The notes under the pieces are model-generated. The model had not been told where the DNA came from, ran no database searches, and saw only the letters and a list, made by a program, of their open reading frames with translations. Shown here piece by piece: positions 44,863 through 55,749 of a stretch of 64,000 nucleotides of DNA. Numbering within the stretch: position 1 is the stretch's first letter; each line of letters starts with the position of its first letter. The DNA is from an uncultured Muribaculaceae bacterium (lineage in GTDB: Bacteria; Bacteroidota; Bacteroidia; Bacteroidales; Muribaculaceae): positions 40,391-104,390 of the forward strand of contig CALUMH010000047.1 of NCBI GenBank assembly GCA_944321685.1, read 5' to 3'. A program made the position numbers and the translations under genes.

Positions 44863-47223
44863 TTATATATTTGGAGTATCCCAAACTTTAGTTTCCGTAC
44901 AATTTATCATTATTGATTGGTCTCCGCATTTTACACGAAATTCCCCTGCTTCAAGGGTCCATCGATTATCAATGCCGACAAAAGCAAGATCGCTTGCTTT
45001 TATACTTAGAGTTACTGTTTTGGTTTCACCTGCACGTAATTCCTCTTTCTTAAAGTTGCGCAGACGAGAATTGTCAGGTGAAATACTTGCAACAATGTCG
45101 CTTGTGAACAACAAAACAGGTTCCTTACCGTCCATGCTACCTGTATTTGTAACATCTACCGAGAACTCTATTACATCATCTGCTTTAAAATCATACTTAT
45201 TTGCTCGCAAGTTTGAATATTTGTAGGTTGTATAGCTCAATCCATATCCGAATTGCCATTGCACATCGGTTTTGGCATCATAATTATATGCACCGGCCAT
45301 CGTGGCAACATTTTCACATGGTTTATAATCATATGTAGAAAAACCGTTCACTTTACTTGGATATGTTATGGGCATTTTTGCACTGAAATTTGCATCTCCG
45401 GCAAGCAAATTGGCCAAAGCATCTCCGCCATAATTGCCGGGAAGGAAAATATCAACCACTGCTGATGCTAACGGTTCTATTTTTTCAATAATGCGAGGAC
45501 GACCACCATTCAGTATCAAAACTATAGGCTTGCCGGTAGTGGCAAGAGACTTGATGAGTTGCTGTTGATTGGCCGACAATGTAAGATCCTTAACATTTCC
45601 GGGTGTTTCACAATAAGAATTTTCCCCTATGCAGGCTATAATAACATCGGCACGTTGTGCAGCTTCAACAGCACTATTGATATTCTCTGCTGTATCTTGT
45701 CGCCAGTTGCTGTTAACGGCATCGGCCTGCATATATCTGACACCTTCGACAAGAGTCACATTATCAGTTCCATATTTATTGCATATGGCTTCATATATGG
45801 TATTGTGTTCTTGTGCAAACTCATCGGTCTTGTGCCCTTGCCAAGTGTATGACCAACCGCCATTGAGCGTTCGCATAGAATTAGCATTAGGCCCGGTAAC
45901 CAATATTTTCTTGCCTTTGGCAACTGGCAATATTGCATTGTCGTTTTTTAAAAGCACCTGCCCTTCTTCAGCCACACGCAAGGCCACTTCGGCGTGCGCC
46001 TTACTACCGAATTCCGGGAAATCGGTAAATTTATAAGTGGGGCACTCAAATAGGTTCAAACGGTACTTTAATCGTAAAATACGGCGTACGGCATCATCTA
46101 TACGTTCCATTGACACAGCACCTTCTTCAACCAGTTCTTTGAGCAATGTACAAAAATCAGTACTATACGGGTCCATTGACATATCAATGCCGGCATTAAT
46201 GGCGATGCGAATGGCATCTTTCTTTGAAGAGGCGATATGGTCGCGTGAATACAAGTTAACTATATCGGCCCAATCGGTTACAACCATTCCATCCCAGTTT
46301 AAATCTTCTTTCAACCAACCGGTTATTAATTCCTTGTTGGCGTGCAATGGAATGCCATCATTTACAGCTGAATTTATCATTACCGACAAAGCACCGGCAC
46401 GAGCTGCTTCAAGGAACGGAGCAAAATATTTCTCTCGCATATCACGCTCGGTTATTGATGACGGTGTACGGTCAAGACCGTTTATAGCCCCGCCATATCC
46501 CATATAATGTTTCATGCAGGCTGCAACATTCACGGTTCCTATATGGTTAGGATCATCTCCTTGAAATCCACGTACTGCCTGTGCACCCATTTGCCCGTTA
46601 ACGTAAGGGTCCTCCCCATAGCTTTCCCACATTCTCGACCAAGATGAGCCACGCGCAATATCCATTGTCGGAGTATATACCCAAGGCAGTGAAGCTGCTT
46701 TTGTTTCGTATGCGCAAATACGTGATACTTCAAATGGTATATCCTTATTAAATGAAGCCGCTTGGTTTATGGGCTGAGCGAATAATGTTCCGCCATTCAC
46801 ATATGTTGTTCCATGTATATGGTCAATACCGTAAATATTGGGTATTCCCAATTCTTTTACAGACAAAGCTTGGATGTCATTAAGCAGCTGTTCATATACT
46901 TGCGGCGTTTGTGCTTGGCCATATGGAACGTTGAGAAACGATCCTACTTTATACATCGCAATCATTTCTTGCAACTTTGACTGATCTACGATAAATTTTC
47001 CCGCTTTACCACTCGCATCATAATCGGTAACGGTTTCGATGGTTAATTCGCACATCTGCCCTACTTTTTCATCTAAGGTCATTTTGCTTAACGTTGCTTC
47101 CACTTTAGCTTCAATCTCCGGATCGACAGGAATGCATGGTTTTACGTTTTGTGCCATCATCGAATGGCATTCGCAACCTATGGTAAATGCTACGGCTGCG
47201 CTAATTACTGTTTTTAGATTCAT
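44863..47223 (-). CDS. Glycoside hydrolase family 3 beta-glucosidase-like enzyme
   Basis: 786 residues with a signal sequence (about 1-24), the GH3 N-terminal barrel ([28 protein letters not shown]), predicted nucleophile Asp317 in [10 protein letters not shown], the GH3 C-terminal domain ([20 protein letters not shown]) and a fibronectin III-like C-terminus (about 690-780). It hydrolyses beta-glucosides or related glycans, presumably in the periplasm. It begins 12 bases after the dTDP-sugar aminotransferase gene, so it appears to share that operon's transcript. Confidence 0.93.
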   Translation of the reverse strand: MNLKTVISAAVAFTIGCECHSMMAQNVKPCIPVDPEIEAKVEATLSKMTLDEKVGQMCELTIETVTDYDASGKAGKFIVDQSKLQEMIAMYKVGSFLNVPYGQAQTPQVYEQLLNDIQALSVKELGIPNIYGIDHIHGTTYVNGGTLFAQPINQAASFNKDIPFEVSRICAYETKAASLPWVYTPTMDIARGSSWSRMWESYGEDPYVNGQMGAQAVRGFQGDDPNHIGTVNVAACMKHYMGYGGAINGLDRTPSSITERDMREKYFAPFLEAARAGALSVMINSAVNDGIPLHANKELITGWLKEDLNWDGMVVTDWADIVNLYSRDHIASSKKDAIRIAINAGIDMSMDPYSTDFCTLLKELVEEGAVSMERIDDAVRRILRLKYRLNLFECPTYKFTDFPEFGSKAHAEVALRVAEEGQVLLKNDNAILPVAKGKKILVTGPNANSMRTLNGGWSYTWQGHKTDEFAQEHNTIYEAICNKYGTDNVTLVEGVRYMQADAVNSNWRQDTAENINSAVEAAQRADVIIACIGENSYCETPGNVKDLTLSANQQQLIKSLATTGKPIVLILNGGRPRIIEKIEPLASAVVDIFLPGNYGGDALANLLAGDANFSAKMPITYPSKVNGFSTYDYKPCENVATMAGAYNYDAKTDVQWQFGYGLSYTTYKYSNLRANKYDFKADDVIEFSVDVTNTGSMDGKEPVLLFTSDIVASISPDNSRLRNFKKEELRAGETKTVTLSIKASDLAFVGIDNRWTLEAGEFRVKCGDQSIMINCTETKVWDTPNI

Positions 47224-47235
47224 TTTACTTGAAAT

Positions 47236-48363
47236 TTATGAATATTGGTTTATGATGTCACATATATATATAGCTTCTTCTGCTCCGACATTTGTTGAAA
47301 TAGGGATACTTACCACACTGTTTGCCAATTTTATAGTGCGTGGTAATAATTTATTTTTGTATTTCATGTAGCATGGCTGCAAATGCGGCGGCGTGGGATA
47401 TAACACATCGGTTTCTATGCCATGCTTCAACAAATATTTCCTGAACGCATCACGCTCATGCACTTGCAATACATATTGATGCCACACTTGTTTGCAGCCA
47501 CCAAGTATTGCCGGTTTTATTACTCGACAAGAGGTTATATATTCATTATACATATTGGCAATGACTGCCCGTCTGTCATTTTCTGCATCCAAATATCTCA
47601 GTTTAACACTGAGTAGAGCTGCCTGCATTTCGTCCATTCGGCAATTAAGCCCACAATATATATTGTGGTAACGGCGGTCGGAGCCATAATTAGCCAATGC
47701 TCGTATGGTGTCGGCCAATTCCTTGTCGTTTGTAGTTACTGCTCCTGCATCACCAAGTGCTCCAAGGTTCTTTGTTGGATAGAAACTGTTTCCGGCCGCA
47801 TGACCTAACCCTCCTGTAACCATTGAACCATTTAATCCGGGCAAAGCGGATCTAGCTCCAATGGCTTGTGCATTATCTTCAATTATTTTCAGATTATATT
47901 TATTGGCAATTTCGTTCAAAGTTTTATCCCAACACGGAGAACCATACAAATGTACAGGCATAATAGCTCGTGTATGCTTGGTTATGTGCTGTTCAATTAG
48001 AGAAATATCCAAATTCATGGTTGCCATATCTGGCTCTACAAATACAGGCACAAGACCGTTATCTGAAATTGCCAAAACCGTAGCAATATATGTGTTAGCC
48101 GGAACTATGACTTCGTCTCCATGATTTAAAATTCCAAGTTCTATGTATGCCTTTAATATTAACCGTAATGCATCAAGGCCGTTGCTGACAGCTACAGCAA
48201 ATTCAGTTTCACAATATTGGGCAAGTTCTTGTTCAAATGTTTGTACATTTGTACCATTTATATACCATCCTGAGCGGATTACATTACTCGCCGCAACAAT
48301 GAGTTCAGTTTCAATCTCGGCGTTGACAGTTTTCAGGTCTAAAAATTTTATATCCCGTTTCAT
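47236..48363 (-). CDS. DegT/DnrJ/EryC1-type aminotransferase (FdtB/QdtB-like)
   Basis: 375 residues, PLP-dependent sugar aminotransferase family. Motifs are [37 protein letters not shown], the lysine-bearing [17 protein letters not shown] (Schiff base) and [16 protein letters not shown]. With the upstream 3,4-ketoisomerases it should make dTDP-3-amino-3,6-dideoxyhexose (Fuc3N or Qui3N). The start overlaps the preceding gene by four bases. An acetyltransferase for the amino group is not in the cluster. Confidence 0.88.
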   Translation of the reverse strand: MKRDIKFLDLKTVNAEIETELIVAASNVIRSGWYINGTNVQTFEQELAQYCETEFAVAVSNGLDALRLILKAYIELGILNHGDEVIVPANTYIATVLAISDNGLVPVFVEPDMATMNLDISLIEQHITKHTRAIMPVHLYGSPCWDKTLNEIANKYNLKIIEDNAQAIGARSALPGLNGSMVTGGLGHAAGNSFYPTKNLGALGDAGAVTTNDKELADTIRALANYGSDRRYHNIYCGLNCRMDEMQAALLSVKLRYLDAENDRRAVIANMYNEYITSCRVIKPAILGGCKQVWHQYVLQVHERDAFRKYLLKHGIETDVLYPTPPHLQPCYMKYKNKLLPRTIKLANSVVSIPISTNVGAEEAIYICDIINQYS

Positions 48364-48800
48364 GTGTTTTTGTCCGATGTTAATTTCTTGAATTCATCGT
48401 ATGACCTCACATAATCACTTTCGTCATATTCTTCAGATGCAATTACAAGGCATACAGCTCCTGAAGAAAAATTATTCAAAACACGCCATATACCGGGTTT
48501 TACAAGTATGCCCACATTTGAACGATTTAAATTAATTGTTCTTTGGGTAACTCCATCATCCAGTATGATATCAAAACTGCCACAAACCGCTATGATAAAT
48601 TCTTCGCAATTATGATGTGAATGCCCGCCCCTTTCTTCTCCGCCGGGAATATCATAAAGATAATATATGCGACGCAATTCAAACGGCAATTCTTTGAAAT
48701 TTTCAACTACACTTAAATTACCATTTTCATGGTGATGCTTGTGCAATGTGATTATCGGACAATTCTCAATGCTTGATATTTTGTGTGACTCAATTATCAT
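48360..48800 (-). CDS. Cupin sugar 3,4-ketoisomerase (FdtA/QdtA/WxcM-like), copy 1
   Basis: 146 residues of the WxcM-like cupin family. The start ([20 protein letters not shown]) lies before the family core [20 protein letters not shown]. The signature [12 protein letters not shown] retains an H-x-H pair equivalent to that of FdtA, and [14 protein letters not shown] and [20 protein letters not shown] are also seen. These enzymes convert dTDP-4-keto-6-deoxyglucose to the 3-keto sugar. It overlaps both neighbours by four bases. Confidence 0.87.
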   Translation of the reverse strand: MIIESHKISSIENCPIITLHKHHHENGNLSVVENFKELPFELRRIYYLYDIPGGEERGGHSHHNCEEFIIAVCGSFDIILDDGVTQRTINLNRSNVGILVKPGIWRVLNNFSSGAVCLVIASEEYDESDYVRSYDEFKKLTSDKNT

Positions 48801-49201
48801 AAATGTGATTTAAATTGCTCAATATCTTCAATATAATCATTTTCGCAATAAAGACCTGAAGAAAGCACCAAGGCTATGGAATTGGTTGAAAAATTATTTA
48901 GTTCCCTCCAAGTGAGATGTGGAATATACAGTCCCTGGAAAGAGCGTGCCAAATGAAACGTTCTTTCATTTATGCCATTATTTGTTACCACATCAAAACT
49001 GCCCGACAAGGCAATGATGAACTCGTCTTGAGACTTGAATGCATGCCCGGAACGAATTTTTCCTGCCGGCACATCATATATCCAATAAGCACGTACAATG
49101 TTAAATGGGATATTCTTAAAACTTTCTATCACCGATAAATTGCCGCGAGGATCGCATATTTTGGGCAGTTCAATTATTCGAGGTTCATTTAATGTTTCCA
49201 T
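48797..49201 (-). CDS. Cupin sugar 3,4-ketoisomerase paralog with a degenerate active-site pair, copy 2
   Basis: 134 residues, clearly homologous to the next gene: [34 protein letters not shown] and [20 protein letters not shown]. In the signature [13 protein letters not shown] the second histidine of the usual H-x-H pair is phenylalanine. It may be inactive, a partner subunit of copy 1, or specific for the other epimer. The start overlaps the 3' end of rmlA by 17 bases. Confidence 0.82.
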   Translation of the reverse strand: METLNEPRIIELPKICDPRGNLSVIESFKNIPFNIVRAYWIYDVPAGKIRSGHAFKSQDEFIIALSGSFDVVTNNGINERTFHLARSFQGLYIPHLTWRELNNFSTNSIALVLSSGLYCENDYIEDIEQFKSHL

Positions 49202-50069
49202 TAGCCAATCTAATAAGATAGTCTCCGTATGAATTCTTCTTCATGGGTTCAGCAATTTTTAGCAATTTAGAGGCATCAATCCAGCCTTTTCTGAATGCGA
49301 CCTCTTCAAGAGATGCAACCATGAGTCCTTGTCTGTTTTGTATGGTTTGAATGAAATTTGCAGCTTCAAGCATAGAATCCACAGTTCCGGTATCGAGCCA
49401 TGAAAATCCTCGACCAAGTGTTTGTACCGATACCCTACCCTGAGAAAGATATATTTCATTGACCGATGTAATTTCAAGTTCTCCACGAGCCGACGGTTTT
49501 ACACTTTTGGCAACATCCACAATGTCGTTGGGATAGAAATACAATCCTGTTACGGCATAATTTGATTTTGGCACTTCAGGTTTCTCTTCGATTGAGGTTG
49601 CATTGCCTTCGTTGTCAAAAGCCACAACCCCATATCTGTTAGGATCTTTTACTGCATATGCAAATAATGTTGCCCTACTTTCTTTTCCGGCTCTCATGCG
49701 AGCTTCTTCAAGCATTCGGGTAAAACTTTGTCCATAAAAAATATTATCTCCCAACACAAGGCACACATCATCGCCGGCTATAAATTTCTCCCCTATTATG
49801 AAAGCCTGTGCAAGACCATCAGGAGATGGTTGCTCGGCATATTCAAATGTAACTCCTAACGATTTGCCGTCACCAAGCAACCGTTTAAATGCCGGTAAGT
49901 CTTCGGGAGTGGAGATTATAAGTATCTCTTTTATTCCTGCCAACATTAAAACCGAAATAGGATAATATACCATTGGCTTGTCATACAAAGGTATAAGTTG
50001 CTTTGAAATGCCTTTTGTTGTTGGATACAGACGAGTGCCTGCCCCACCGGCCAATACGATTCCTTTCAT
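49185..50069 (-). CDS. rmlA: Glucose-1-phosphate thymidylyltransferase
   Basis: 294 residues with [33 protein letters not shown], the [13 protein letters not shown] and [19 protein letters not shown] motifs. It makes dTDP-glucose from dTTP and glucose-1-phosphate, the first step of the dTDP-deoxysugar pathway. It lies 26 bases after rmlB. Confidence 0.97.
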   Translation of the reverse strand: MKGIVLAGGAGTRLYPTTKGISKQLIPLYDKPMVYYPISVLMLAGIKEILIISTPEDLPAFKRLLGDGKSLGVTFEYAEQPSPDGLAQAFIIGEKFIAGDDVCLVLGDNIFYGQSFTRMLEEARMRAGKESRATLFAYAVKDPNRYGVVAFDNEGNATSIEEKPEVPKSNYAVTGLYFYPNDIVDVAKSVKPSARGELEITSVNEIYLSQGRVSVQTLGRGFSWLDTGTVDSMLEAANFIQTIQNRQGLMVASLEEVAFRKGWIDASKLLKIAEPMKKNSYGDYLIRLANGNIK

Positions 50070-50095
50070 TGCATCATTATTTTTTTCGGTTGGAA

Positions 50096-51298
50096 TTAAC
50101 GATTTCCATACATTTCTTCATAATACTTTTGATAATCACCGCTTGTCACATCATTTACCCAATCTTGATTATCAAGATACCATCTGATGGTTTTTAATAT
50201 ACCCTCCTTAAATGGCGTTTCGGGATACCATCCTAATTCGCTTGCTATCTTTGTCGGATCTATGGCATAACGCATATCATGTCCCGGACGGTCGGTAACA
50301 TAATCTATCAGGTCTTCGTTTATATCATTGATGTCACATTTTAACAATGCATGATATTTAGGTTCTTTCTCCATTATATCATGAATGGTGCTTATTATAA
50401 GCTTCACTATGTTAATGTTACATTCCTCATTAAAGCCTCCGATATTATAGACTTCGCCAATTTTCCCATTATCAAGTACTTCGTCAATAGCCTTACAATG
50501 ATCGACTACATACAGCCAGTCTCGCACATTCATTCCCGAACCATACACAGGCAGACGTTTACCTTCGAGGACATTCTTAATCATCAAAGGTATTAATTTT
50601 TCGGGGAATTGATATGCACCATAATTGTTGCTGCATCGGGTAATATTGACAGGTAAACCATATGTTTCATGATATGCCATAACAAGCATATCGGCACTGG
50701 CTTTTGAAGACGAATATGGAGAACGCGGAGACAATGGTGTGGCTTCAGTGAAAAAATGCTTGCCATATGTTTTCAAGTCGGACCTGTTCTCAACAACTTT
50801 CTTTAATTTTTCATCCAAATGTAACGGTTGTGGACTGTCATACTCATTTTCAAGCGAACCATATACTTCATCGGTGGATATTTGCAAGAATTTTTTTCCA
50901 GCCTTATAAACAGGTTTCCCTGCATTGTCTTTATTCTGGAACCATGCATGACGGGCTGCTTCAAGCATATTTTGAGTTCCCAACACATTTGTTTCCAAAA
51001 ACAGACGCGGATTGGTTATGCTGCGATCAACATGACTTTCTGCTGCAAAATTAACTACATAATCAATGTCGTATTTGGCAAAAATATCAGTTACAACCTT
51101 TTCGTCACCAATATCTCCTTTTATGAACTCTACACAAGATAATTGTAACTCTTGTTCTATGTTTTTTAAATTGCCTGCATACGTAAGCATATCTAAAACA
51201 ATGATATGCAAATCGTTAACACCATGCTTATTTATTATGTATTGGACAAAATTGGAACCAATAAAACCGGCACCACCTGTCACTAAATATGTTTTCAT
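50096..51298 (-). CDS. rmlB: dTDP-glucose 4,6-dehydratase
   Basis: 400 residues, an extended short-chain dehydrogenase. Visible motifs are [27 protein letters not shown], the catalytic [11 protein letters not shown] and [13 protein letters not shown] (YxxxK), and [17 protein letters not shown]. It converts dTDP-glucose to dTDP-4-keto-6-deoxyglucose. It is longer than the ~355-residue norm, with an insertion around 135-175, as in other Bacteroidales. It is the first gene of the operon; no exact -7 box was found upstream. Confidence 0.97.
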   Translation of the reverse strand: MKTYLVTGGAGFIGSNFVQYIINKHGVNDLHIIVLDMLTYAGNLKNIEQELQLSCVEFIKGDIGDEKVVTDIFAKYDIDYVVNFAAESHVDRSITNPRLFLETNVLGTQNMLEAARHAWFQNKDNAGKPVYKAGKKFLQISTDEVYGSLENEYDSPQPLHLDEKLKKVVENRSDLKTYGKHFFTEATPLSPRSPYSSSKASADMLVMAYHETYGLPVNITRCSNNYGAYQFPEKLIPLMIKNVLEGKRLPVYGSGMNVRDWLYVVDHCKAIDEVLDNGKIGEVYNIGGFNEECNINIVKLIISTIHDIMEKEPKYHALLKCDINDINEDLIDYVTDRPGHDMRYAIDPTKIASELGWYPETPFKEGILKTIRWYLDNQDWVNDVTSGDYQKYYEEMYGNR

Positions 51299-51406
51299 TC
51301 CTTTAATTTTAAATTATGGTGCAAGTTACAAAAAAACTATGAATTGTACCCCATATATGGCTTAGCTTAACCGATTATTTTTCACAAGTCTCCTGTAAAA
51401 AACAGT

Positions 51407-51438
51407 TTTGCGTATTACGACGTTTGTATTTAATTTTG
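51407..51438 (+). promoter_or_regulatory. Promoter of tsaD-cinA
   Basis: TTTG at 51407-51410 and TAATTTTG at 51431-51438, 20 bp apart, 23 nt before the tsaD ATG at 51462. The box rules out the longer frame start at 51408. Confidence 0.7.
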
Positions 51439-51461
51439 TGGTAAAATATTTTGAAGTAAAA

Positions 51462-52478
51462 ATGAGTATAACAATATTAGGAATAGAATCGTCATGCGAT
51501 GACACATCAGCTGCGATTATTCGAGACTGCGTGCTTGCAAGTAATGTTATTGCAAGCCAAAAAGTCCATGAAGCATATGGTGGCGTGGTCCCCGAATTGG
51601 CATCACGTGCGCATCAGCAGAATATAGTTCCGGTTGTATCCGAGGCTATTCGTCAAGCCGGAATAGATAAAAAAGATTTAAATGCAATAGCCTTCACACG
51701 TGGACCCGGATTGCTCGGTTCTTTGTTGGTTGGAACTTCTTTTGCCAAAGGATTGTCCATTGCACTCGAAGTGCCCATTATCGATGTCAACCACCTGCAT
51801 GGACATGTTTTGTCTCACTTCATAAAAGAAGATGAAAATACTGTGGTTCCCGACTTTCCCTTCCTTTGCCTTTTAGTTTCCGGAGGAAATTCTCAAATCA
51901 TAAAAGTTTCATCTCCTTATCAAATGGAGATATTAGGACAAACAATAGATGATGCGGCAGGAGAAGCTTTCGACAAGTGTGCTAAAGTAATGGGATTACC
52001 TTACCCCGGTGGGCCGTATATCGACCGACTTGCTGCCGAAGGCGATGCCGAAAGGTTTAAATTCAGCAAGCCACATATCCCAAAACTTGATTATAGTTTC
52101 AGTGGACTTAAAACATCTTTCCTATATACATTAAGAGATGAAATTGCAAAAAATCCCGATTTTATTGAGCAAAATAAGACCGATCTTGCCGCATCTTTAC
52201 AAAAGACCATTATTGACATCCTGATGGATAAATTTGCAATTGCTGTCAAAGAAACAGGCATAAAAACTATAGCTATCGGTGGTGGAGTCTCGGCTAATTC
52301 GGGATTTAGAAACAGAGTTCAAGAATTTGCCGATGAGCATGGACTTAAAGCATTCATACCCAAACGTTCGTTTACCACTGACAACGCAGCAATGGTAGCT
52401 GTTGCCGGATACTTCAAATACCTGAATAAAGATTTTTGCAGCTTGGATCTTCCTCCATATGCACGAGTGTCGTTGTAA
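51462..52478 (+). CDS. tsaD: tRNA threonylcarbamoyladenosine transferase
   Basis: 338 residues, ASKHA fold: GIESSCDDTSAAII, metal ligands His111 and His115 in VNHLHGHVLSH, LVSGGNSQI, LGQTIDDAAGEAFDKCAK, GLPYPGGPYID and IGGGVSANSGFR. With TsaB/E it forms t6A37 in ANN-decoding tRNAs. An upstream start (51408) was rejected as it overlaps the promoter. It shares a transcript with cinA. Confidence 0.97.
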   Translation: MSITILGIESSCDDTSAAIIRDCVLASNVIASQKVHEAYGGVVPELASRAHQQNIVPVVSEAIRQAGIDKKDLNAIAFTRGPGLLGSLLVGTSFAKGLSIALEVPIIDVNHLHGHVLSHFIKEDENTVVPDFPFLCLLVSGGNSQIIKVSSPYQMEILGQTIDDAAGEAFDKCAKVMGLPYPGGPYIDRLAAEGDAERFKFSKPHIPKLDYSFSGLKTSFLYTLRDEIAKNPDFIEQNKTDLAASLQKTIIDILMDKFAIAVKETGIKTIAIGGGVSANSGFRNRVQEFADEHGLKAFIPKRSFTTDNAAMVAVAGYFKYLNKDFCSLDLPPYARVSL

Positions 52479-52491
52479 TATTTTCAATATT

Positions 52492-53736
52492 ATGGATATT
52501 TCAATTATAGTTATTGGTGATGAATTGCTCATAGGGCAAGTAACCGATACAAATTCAGGATGGATAGCACGTCACATCAACCCCATCGGGTGGAATGTGA
52601 AAAGCATAAAAGTCATTGGCGACAACGAAACTGAAATACTTAAAGCTATCGAGGAATGTTTTGCTCAAACCGATTTGGTATTGACAACAGGAGGTTTGGG
52701 GCCTACTAAAGATGACATCACCAAAGAGGCCATGCGTAAATATTTTGGCGGAAAGATGATTTTTGATGCCGAAGTTGAAAAAAACGTACTCGAAGTCGTA
52801 AATAAACGGCATCTTAAAATCAACGATTTGACAGCTGCCCAGGCATACGTGCCGTCGTCATGCCGAGTGATACAAAATCTCGTAGGCACTGCTCCGATAA
52901 TGTGGTTTGAACATAACGCCAAAGTACTTGTAGCCATGCCGGGAGTACCATTTGAAACCGAACAAATGATGGAAAAAGAGGTACTGCCTCAATTAATTAA
53001 GCACTTTTGTTCCAATGAATACATCGAGCATCGCACATTTATAGTAGTCGATTATTCCGAGTCAGCTCTTGCCATAAAATTGGAAAAATTCGAGAATGAT
53101 ATTCCCGAATATATTCATTTGGCCTATTTGCCACGTCCCGGAATAATAAGGTTGCGTTTGACAGGTCGTTCTACGGATAAAGCTAAATTGAAAGCCGACA
53201 TGGATTATCTATCACATCAACTTCATGATATTTTAAATAATTGCATTATATCATATGAAGATAAACCGGTATCTGCAATACTTGGCGATCTGTTACGAGC
53301 CAAGCAATTAACTGTTTCAACAGCCGAAAGTTGCACGGGTGGTAACATTGCCCATGAAATAACGGAAATCGCAGGAAGCTCTGATTATTTCATGGGATCG
53401 GTGGTTTCCTATAGCAACAATGTAAAGCAATCGGTACTTGGAGTATCGTCAGAGGCATTGGAGAATGAAGGAGCGGTAAGCCGTACAGTTGTTGAACAAA
53501 TGTGCAATGGTGCTGCCAAATTGATGGGCACGCAGTGCTGTATTTCCACTTCAGGCATTGCCGGTCCCGGCGGAGGAAGCGCAGAAAAACCGGTAGGCAC
53601 CGTGTGGATTTGTGCCAAATGTGGCGACAAAACAGTCTCGGAACGATACCATTTTCCTGGCACACGCGATAGAGTCATAGACCGAGCCTCTATGACCGGA
53701 TTATTGATGCTGATAAAGTTATTAAGAGACCAATAA
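52492..53736 (+). CDS. cinA: CinA competence/damage-inducible protein, NMN amidohydrolase type
   Basis: 414 residues from ATG 52492. The N-terminal MoCF-biosynthesis-like domain (1-170) has VIGDELLIGQVTDTNSGWIA and TTGGLGPTKDDITKEAM. The C-terminal CinA domain (about 255-414) has STAESCTGGNIAHEITEIAG and STSGIAGPGGGSAEKPVGTV, the nicotinamide-mononucleotide deamidase signature. It recycles NMN in NAD metabolism. It begins 13 bases after tsaD and ends at a terminator. Confidence 0.96.
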   Translation: MDISIIVIGDELLIGQVTDTNSGWIARHINPIGWNVKSIKVIGDNETEILKAIEECFAQTDLVLTTGGLGPTKDDITKEAMRKYFGGKMIFDAEVEKNVLEVVNKRHLKINDLTAAQAYVPSSCRVIQNLVGTAPIMWFEHNAKVLVAMPGVPFETEQMMEKEVLPQLIKHFCSNEYIEHRTFIVVDYSESALAIKLEKFENDIPEYIHLAYLPRPGIIRLRLTGRSTDKAKLKADMDYLSHQLHDILNNCIISYEDKPVSAILGDLLRAKQLTVSTAESCTGGNIAHEITEIAGSSDYFMGSVVSYSNNVKQSVLGVSSEALENEGAVSRTVVEQMCNGAAKLMGTQCCISTSGIAGPGGGSAEKPVGTVWICAKCGDKTVSERYHFPGTRDRVIDRASMTGLLMLIKLLRDQ

Positions 53737-53744
53737 ATAAGAAT

Positions 53745-53775
53745 TGAGCGGGAAATGATTATAACTTCCCGCTCA
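53745..53775. terminator. Bidirectional terminator between cinA and the galactose operon
   Basis: A 10-bp stem TGAGCGGGAA (53745-53754) / TTCCCGCTCA (53766-53775) lies between convergent genes, with A/T-rich flanks on both sides. Confidence 0.8.
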
Positions 53776-53800
53776 TTCTTTATTTATTGATATTTTGAAA

Positions 53801-54697
53801 TCAGAACATCTTTTCGGGATATTCACCAGAAGCATGAAGTTCGGCAAACTTTTCAACTACGGCAGGACGGTCGGCAGCATATGTTACTCCAAACCATTTT
53901 GATGTAGTATCAAGAACTTTAACACGGGCTTTGCCGCTCGTTACTAATTCATTAATCAGCAACGGAACATAAAATTCTGCTTTCAAGTTGTCTTTGTTGG
54001 TATCCAAGAAACGCTTGAAATATTCTTCCGAATACTTGAAATAGTCGGGTGTAAAGCCCCAAAGGTTCATCGAAACGGGTGTCTCGGGAGCCAATGTTTG
54101 TTCAACACCGTTTTCATCGGTAAAACAGATTGCTTCACCTTTATAACCGATTGCAGTACGTTCCACCACACCTGTCAAGTACCCATCTTTGGTTTCACAT
54201 ATGCCGCGAGCAACAGTGCCGCTCTTTGACATAGTGTTGCCAATGCGGAAACCTACCATACAATATTCGTTTTCGCCGGTAGCTTTTGAAAGCTGTTCAG
54301 CCATAACCCTGAAACTGTCTTGTCCATAGAAATCATCAGCATTGATAATGGCAAACGGTTCGTTTATCACATTGCGGCCCATCAATAGCGCATGATTGGT
54401 TCCCCATGGTTTAGTACGACCTTCAGGACAGGTATAACCCTCAGGAAGATCGTTAATCGACTGGAATACAACTTCAGTCGGGATATGATTTTCATATTTC
54501 GACAAAATTTTGCTGCGGAAATCAGCCTCAAAATCATGGCGGATTACGAATACTACTTTACCAAAACCACTACGAATTGCATCATAAATCGAATAATCCA
54601 TAATGGTTTCTCCGTGAGGTCCGAGTCCGTCAAGTTGCTTAAGACCTCCGTAACGACTACCCATTCCGGCAGCCAATACAAACAAAGTTGGTTTCAT
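53801..54697 (-). CDS. Sugar-1-phosphate nucleotidyltransferase of the galactose operon
   Basis: 298 residues with the nucleotidyltransferase N-terminus (LAAGMGSRYGGLKQLDGLGP), KPWGTNHALLMG, IINADDFYGQDSF and SMNLWGFTPDYF. The active-site lysine and DD pair for metal are retained. The family resembles UDP-hexose pyrophosphorylases but is not GalU by sequence. It sits 11 bases after galM in the galK-galM transcript and no galT is seen nearby. I infer that it activates galactose-1-phosphate directly. Confidence 0.82.
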   Translation of the reverse strand: MKPTLFVLAAGMGSRYGGLKQLDGLGPHGETIMDYSIYDAIRSGFGKVVFVIRHDFEADFRSKILSKYENHIPTEVVFQSINDLPEGYTCPEGRTKPWGTNHALLMGRNVINEPFAIINADDFYGQDSFRVMAEQLSKATGENEYCMVGFRIGNTMSKSGTVARGICETKDGYLTGVVERTAIGYKGEAICFTDENGVEQTLAPETPVSMNLWGFTPDYFKYSEEYFKRFLDTNKDNLKAEFYVPLLINELVTSGKARVKVLDTTSKWFGVTYAADRPAVVEKFAELHASGEYPEKMF

Positions 54698-54708
54698 TGT
54701 ATTGTTGA

Positions 54709-55746
54709 TTATTTAAGAAATGAAAATTTAATGGTTCTTTTGTATGTCTCTCCCGCGTTTAATTTTTGAGAAGGGAATTGTGGCTTATTAGGTGCATCAG
54801 GCATTCCTTGACACTCAATAGCCACACCATCATAATCATGATAATCATTGCCACTTATGCTCTTGGGACAGCCTTCAAGCCAATTGCCGGTGTATATTTG
54901 TACCCCGGGTTGGTCGGAAGAAACCTTTACGCTGCGACCTGAAACAGGATCTGACAAAATTGCGATATCCTTTACCTCACCATTCCAGTCGTCGATCACA
55001 TAGCAATGATCATACCCTTTACCATATTTTAAAGCAGTAAAATCACATTTAATATCACGGCCGATAGGCTTGCTTTCGGTAAAATCCATCGGAGTACCCA
55101 CAACATCAGCAAATTCTCCTGTCGGGATTGCAGTTTCATCGGTTGGCAAATATTTATGCGCTGCAATCCATAAATTGTGATTGAGAATTGTTCCGCTGTT
55201 TTCTCCCGAAAGGTTGAAATATACATGATTTGTAAGATTGACTATGGTATCTGAGTCACACCTGGCGTCAAAAGTCAAAGTTAACTCATTATTGTCGTTC
55301 CAAGTATAACGAGCAGTTACATCAAGATTTCCGGGATACCCTTCTTCACCATCCGCACTTCTGTATGTGAGCACAAGAGTATCGTTTTCCACATGGCTGT
55401 TCCATATTTGGTTTTGGAAACCTTCCGGACCGCCATGTAACGCATTGGGGCCGTTATTAATGGCAAGGTTGTAGTCTTTACCATTGAGAGTAAAGTGGCC
55501 TTTGGCAATACGGTTGGCATAACGCCCTGGCACCTTGCCGGCACATGGGCCATCATAAAAATAGTCTGCTGGATTGGAATATCCCAATACTACATCGGCA
55601 AGGTTCCCATTTTTATCAGGCACACATACCGAGACAATACCAGCACCCAGTGTGGAAATCTCCACACTGGCACCGTTTGCATTAGTTATTTTATATATTG
55701 TAATGTCGCCTTTTTGTGACGGCACACATCTTTTGTTGATCTCCAT
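54709..55746 (-). CDS. galM: Aldose 1-epimerase (galactose mutarotase)
   Basis: 345 residues of the GalM family: GYSNPADYFYDGPCAGKVPG, GRYANRIAKGHFTLNG, the catalytic-region LTNHVYFNLSGENSGTILNH, PTDETAIPTGEF and DGVAIECQGMPDAPN. It interconverts anomers of galactose for galactokinase. Three bases separate it from galK. Confidence 0.95.
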   Translation of the reverse strand: MEINKRCVPSQKGDITIYKITNANGASVEISTLGAGIVSVCVPDKNGNLADVVLGYSNPADYFYDGPCAGKVPGRYANRIAKGHFTLNGKDYNLAINNGPNALHGGPEGFQNQIWNSHVENDTLVLTYRSADGEEGYPGNLDVTARYTWNDNNELTLTFDARCDSDTIVNLTNHVYFNLSGENSGTILNHNLWIAAHKYLPTDETAIPTGEFADVVGTPMDFTESKPIGRDIKCDFTALKYGKGYDHCYVIDDWNGEVKDIAILSDPVSGRSVKVSSDQPGVQIYTGNWLEGCPKSISGNDYHDYDGVAIECQGMPDAPNKPQFPSQKLNAGETYKRTIKFSFLK

Positions 55747-55749
55747 GGC

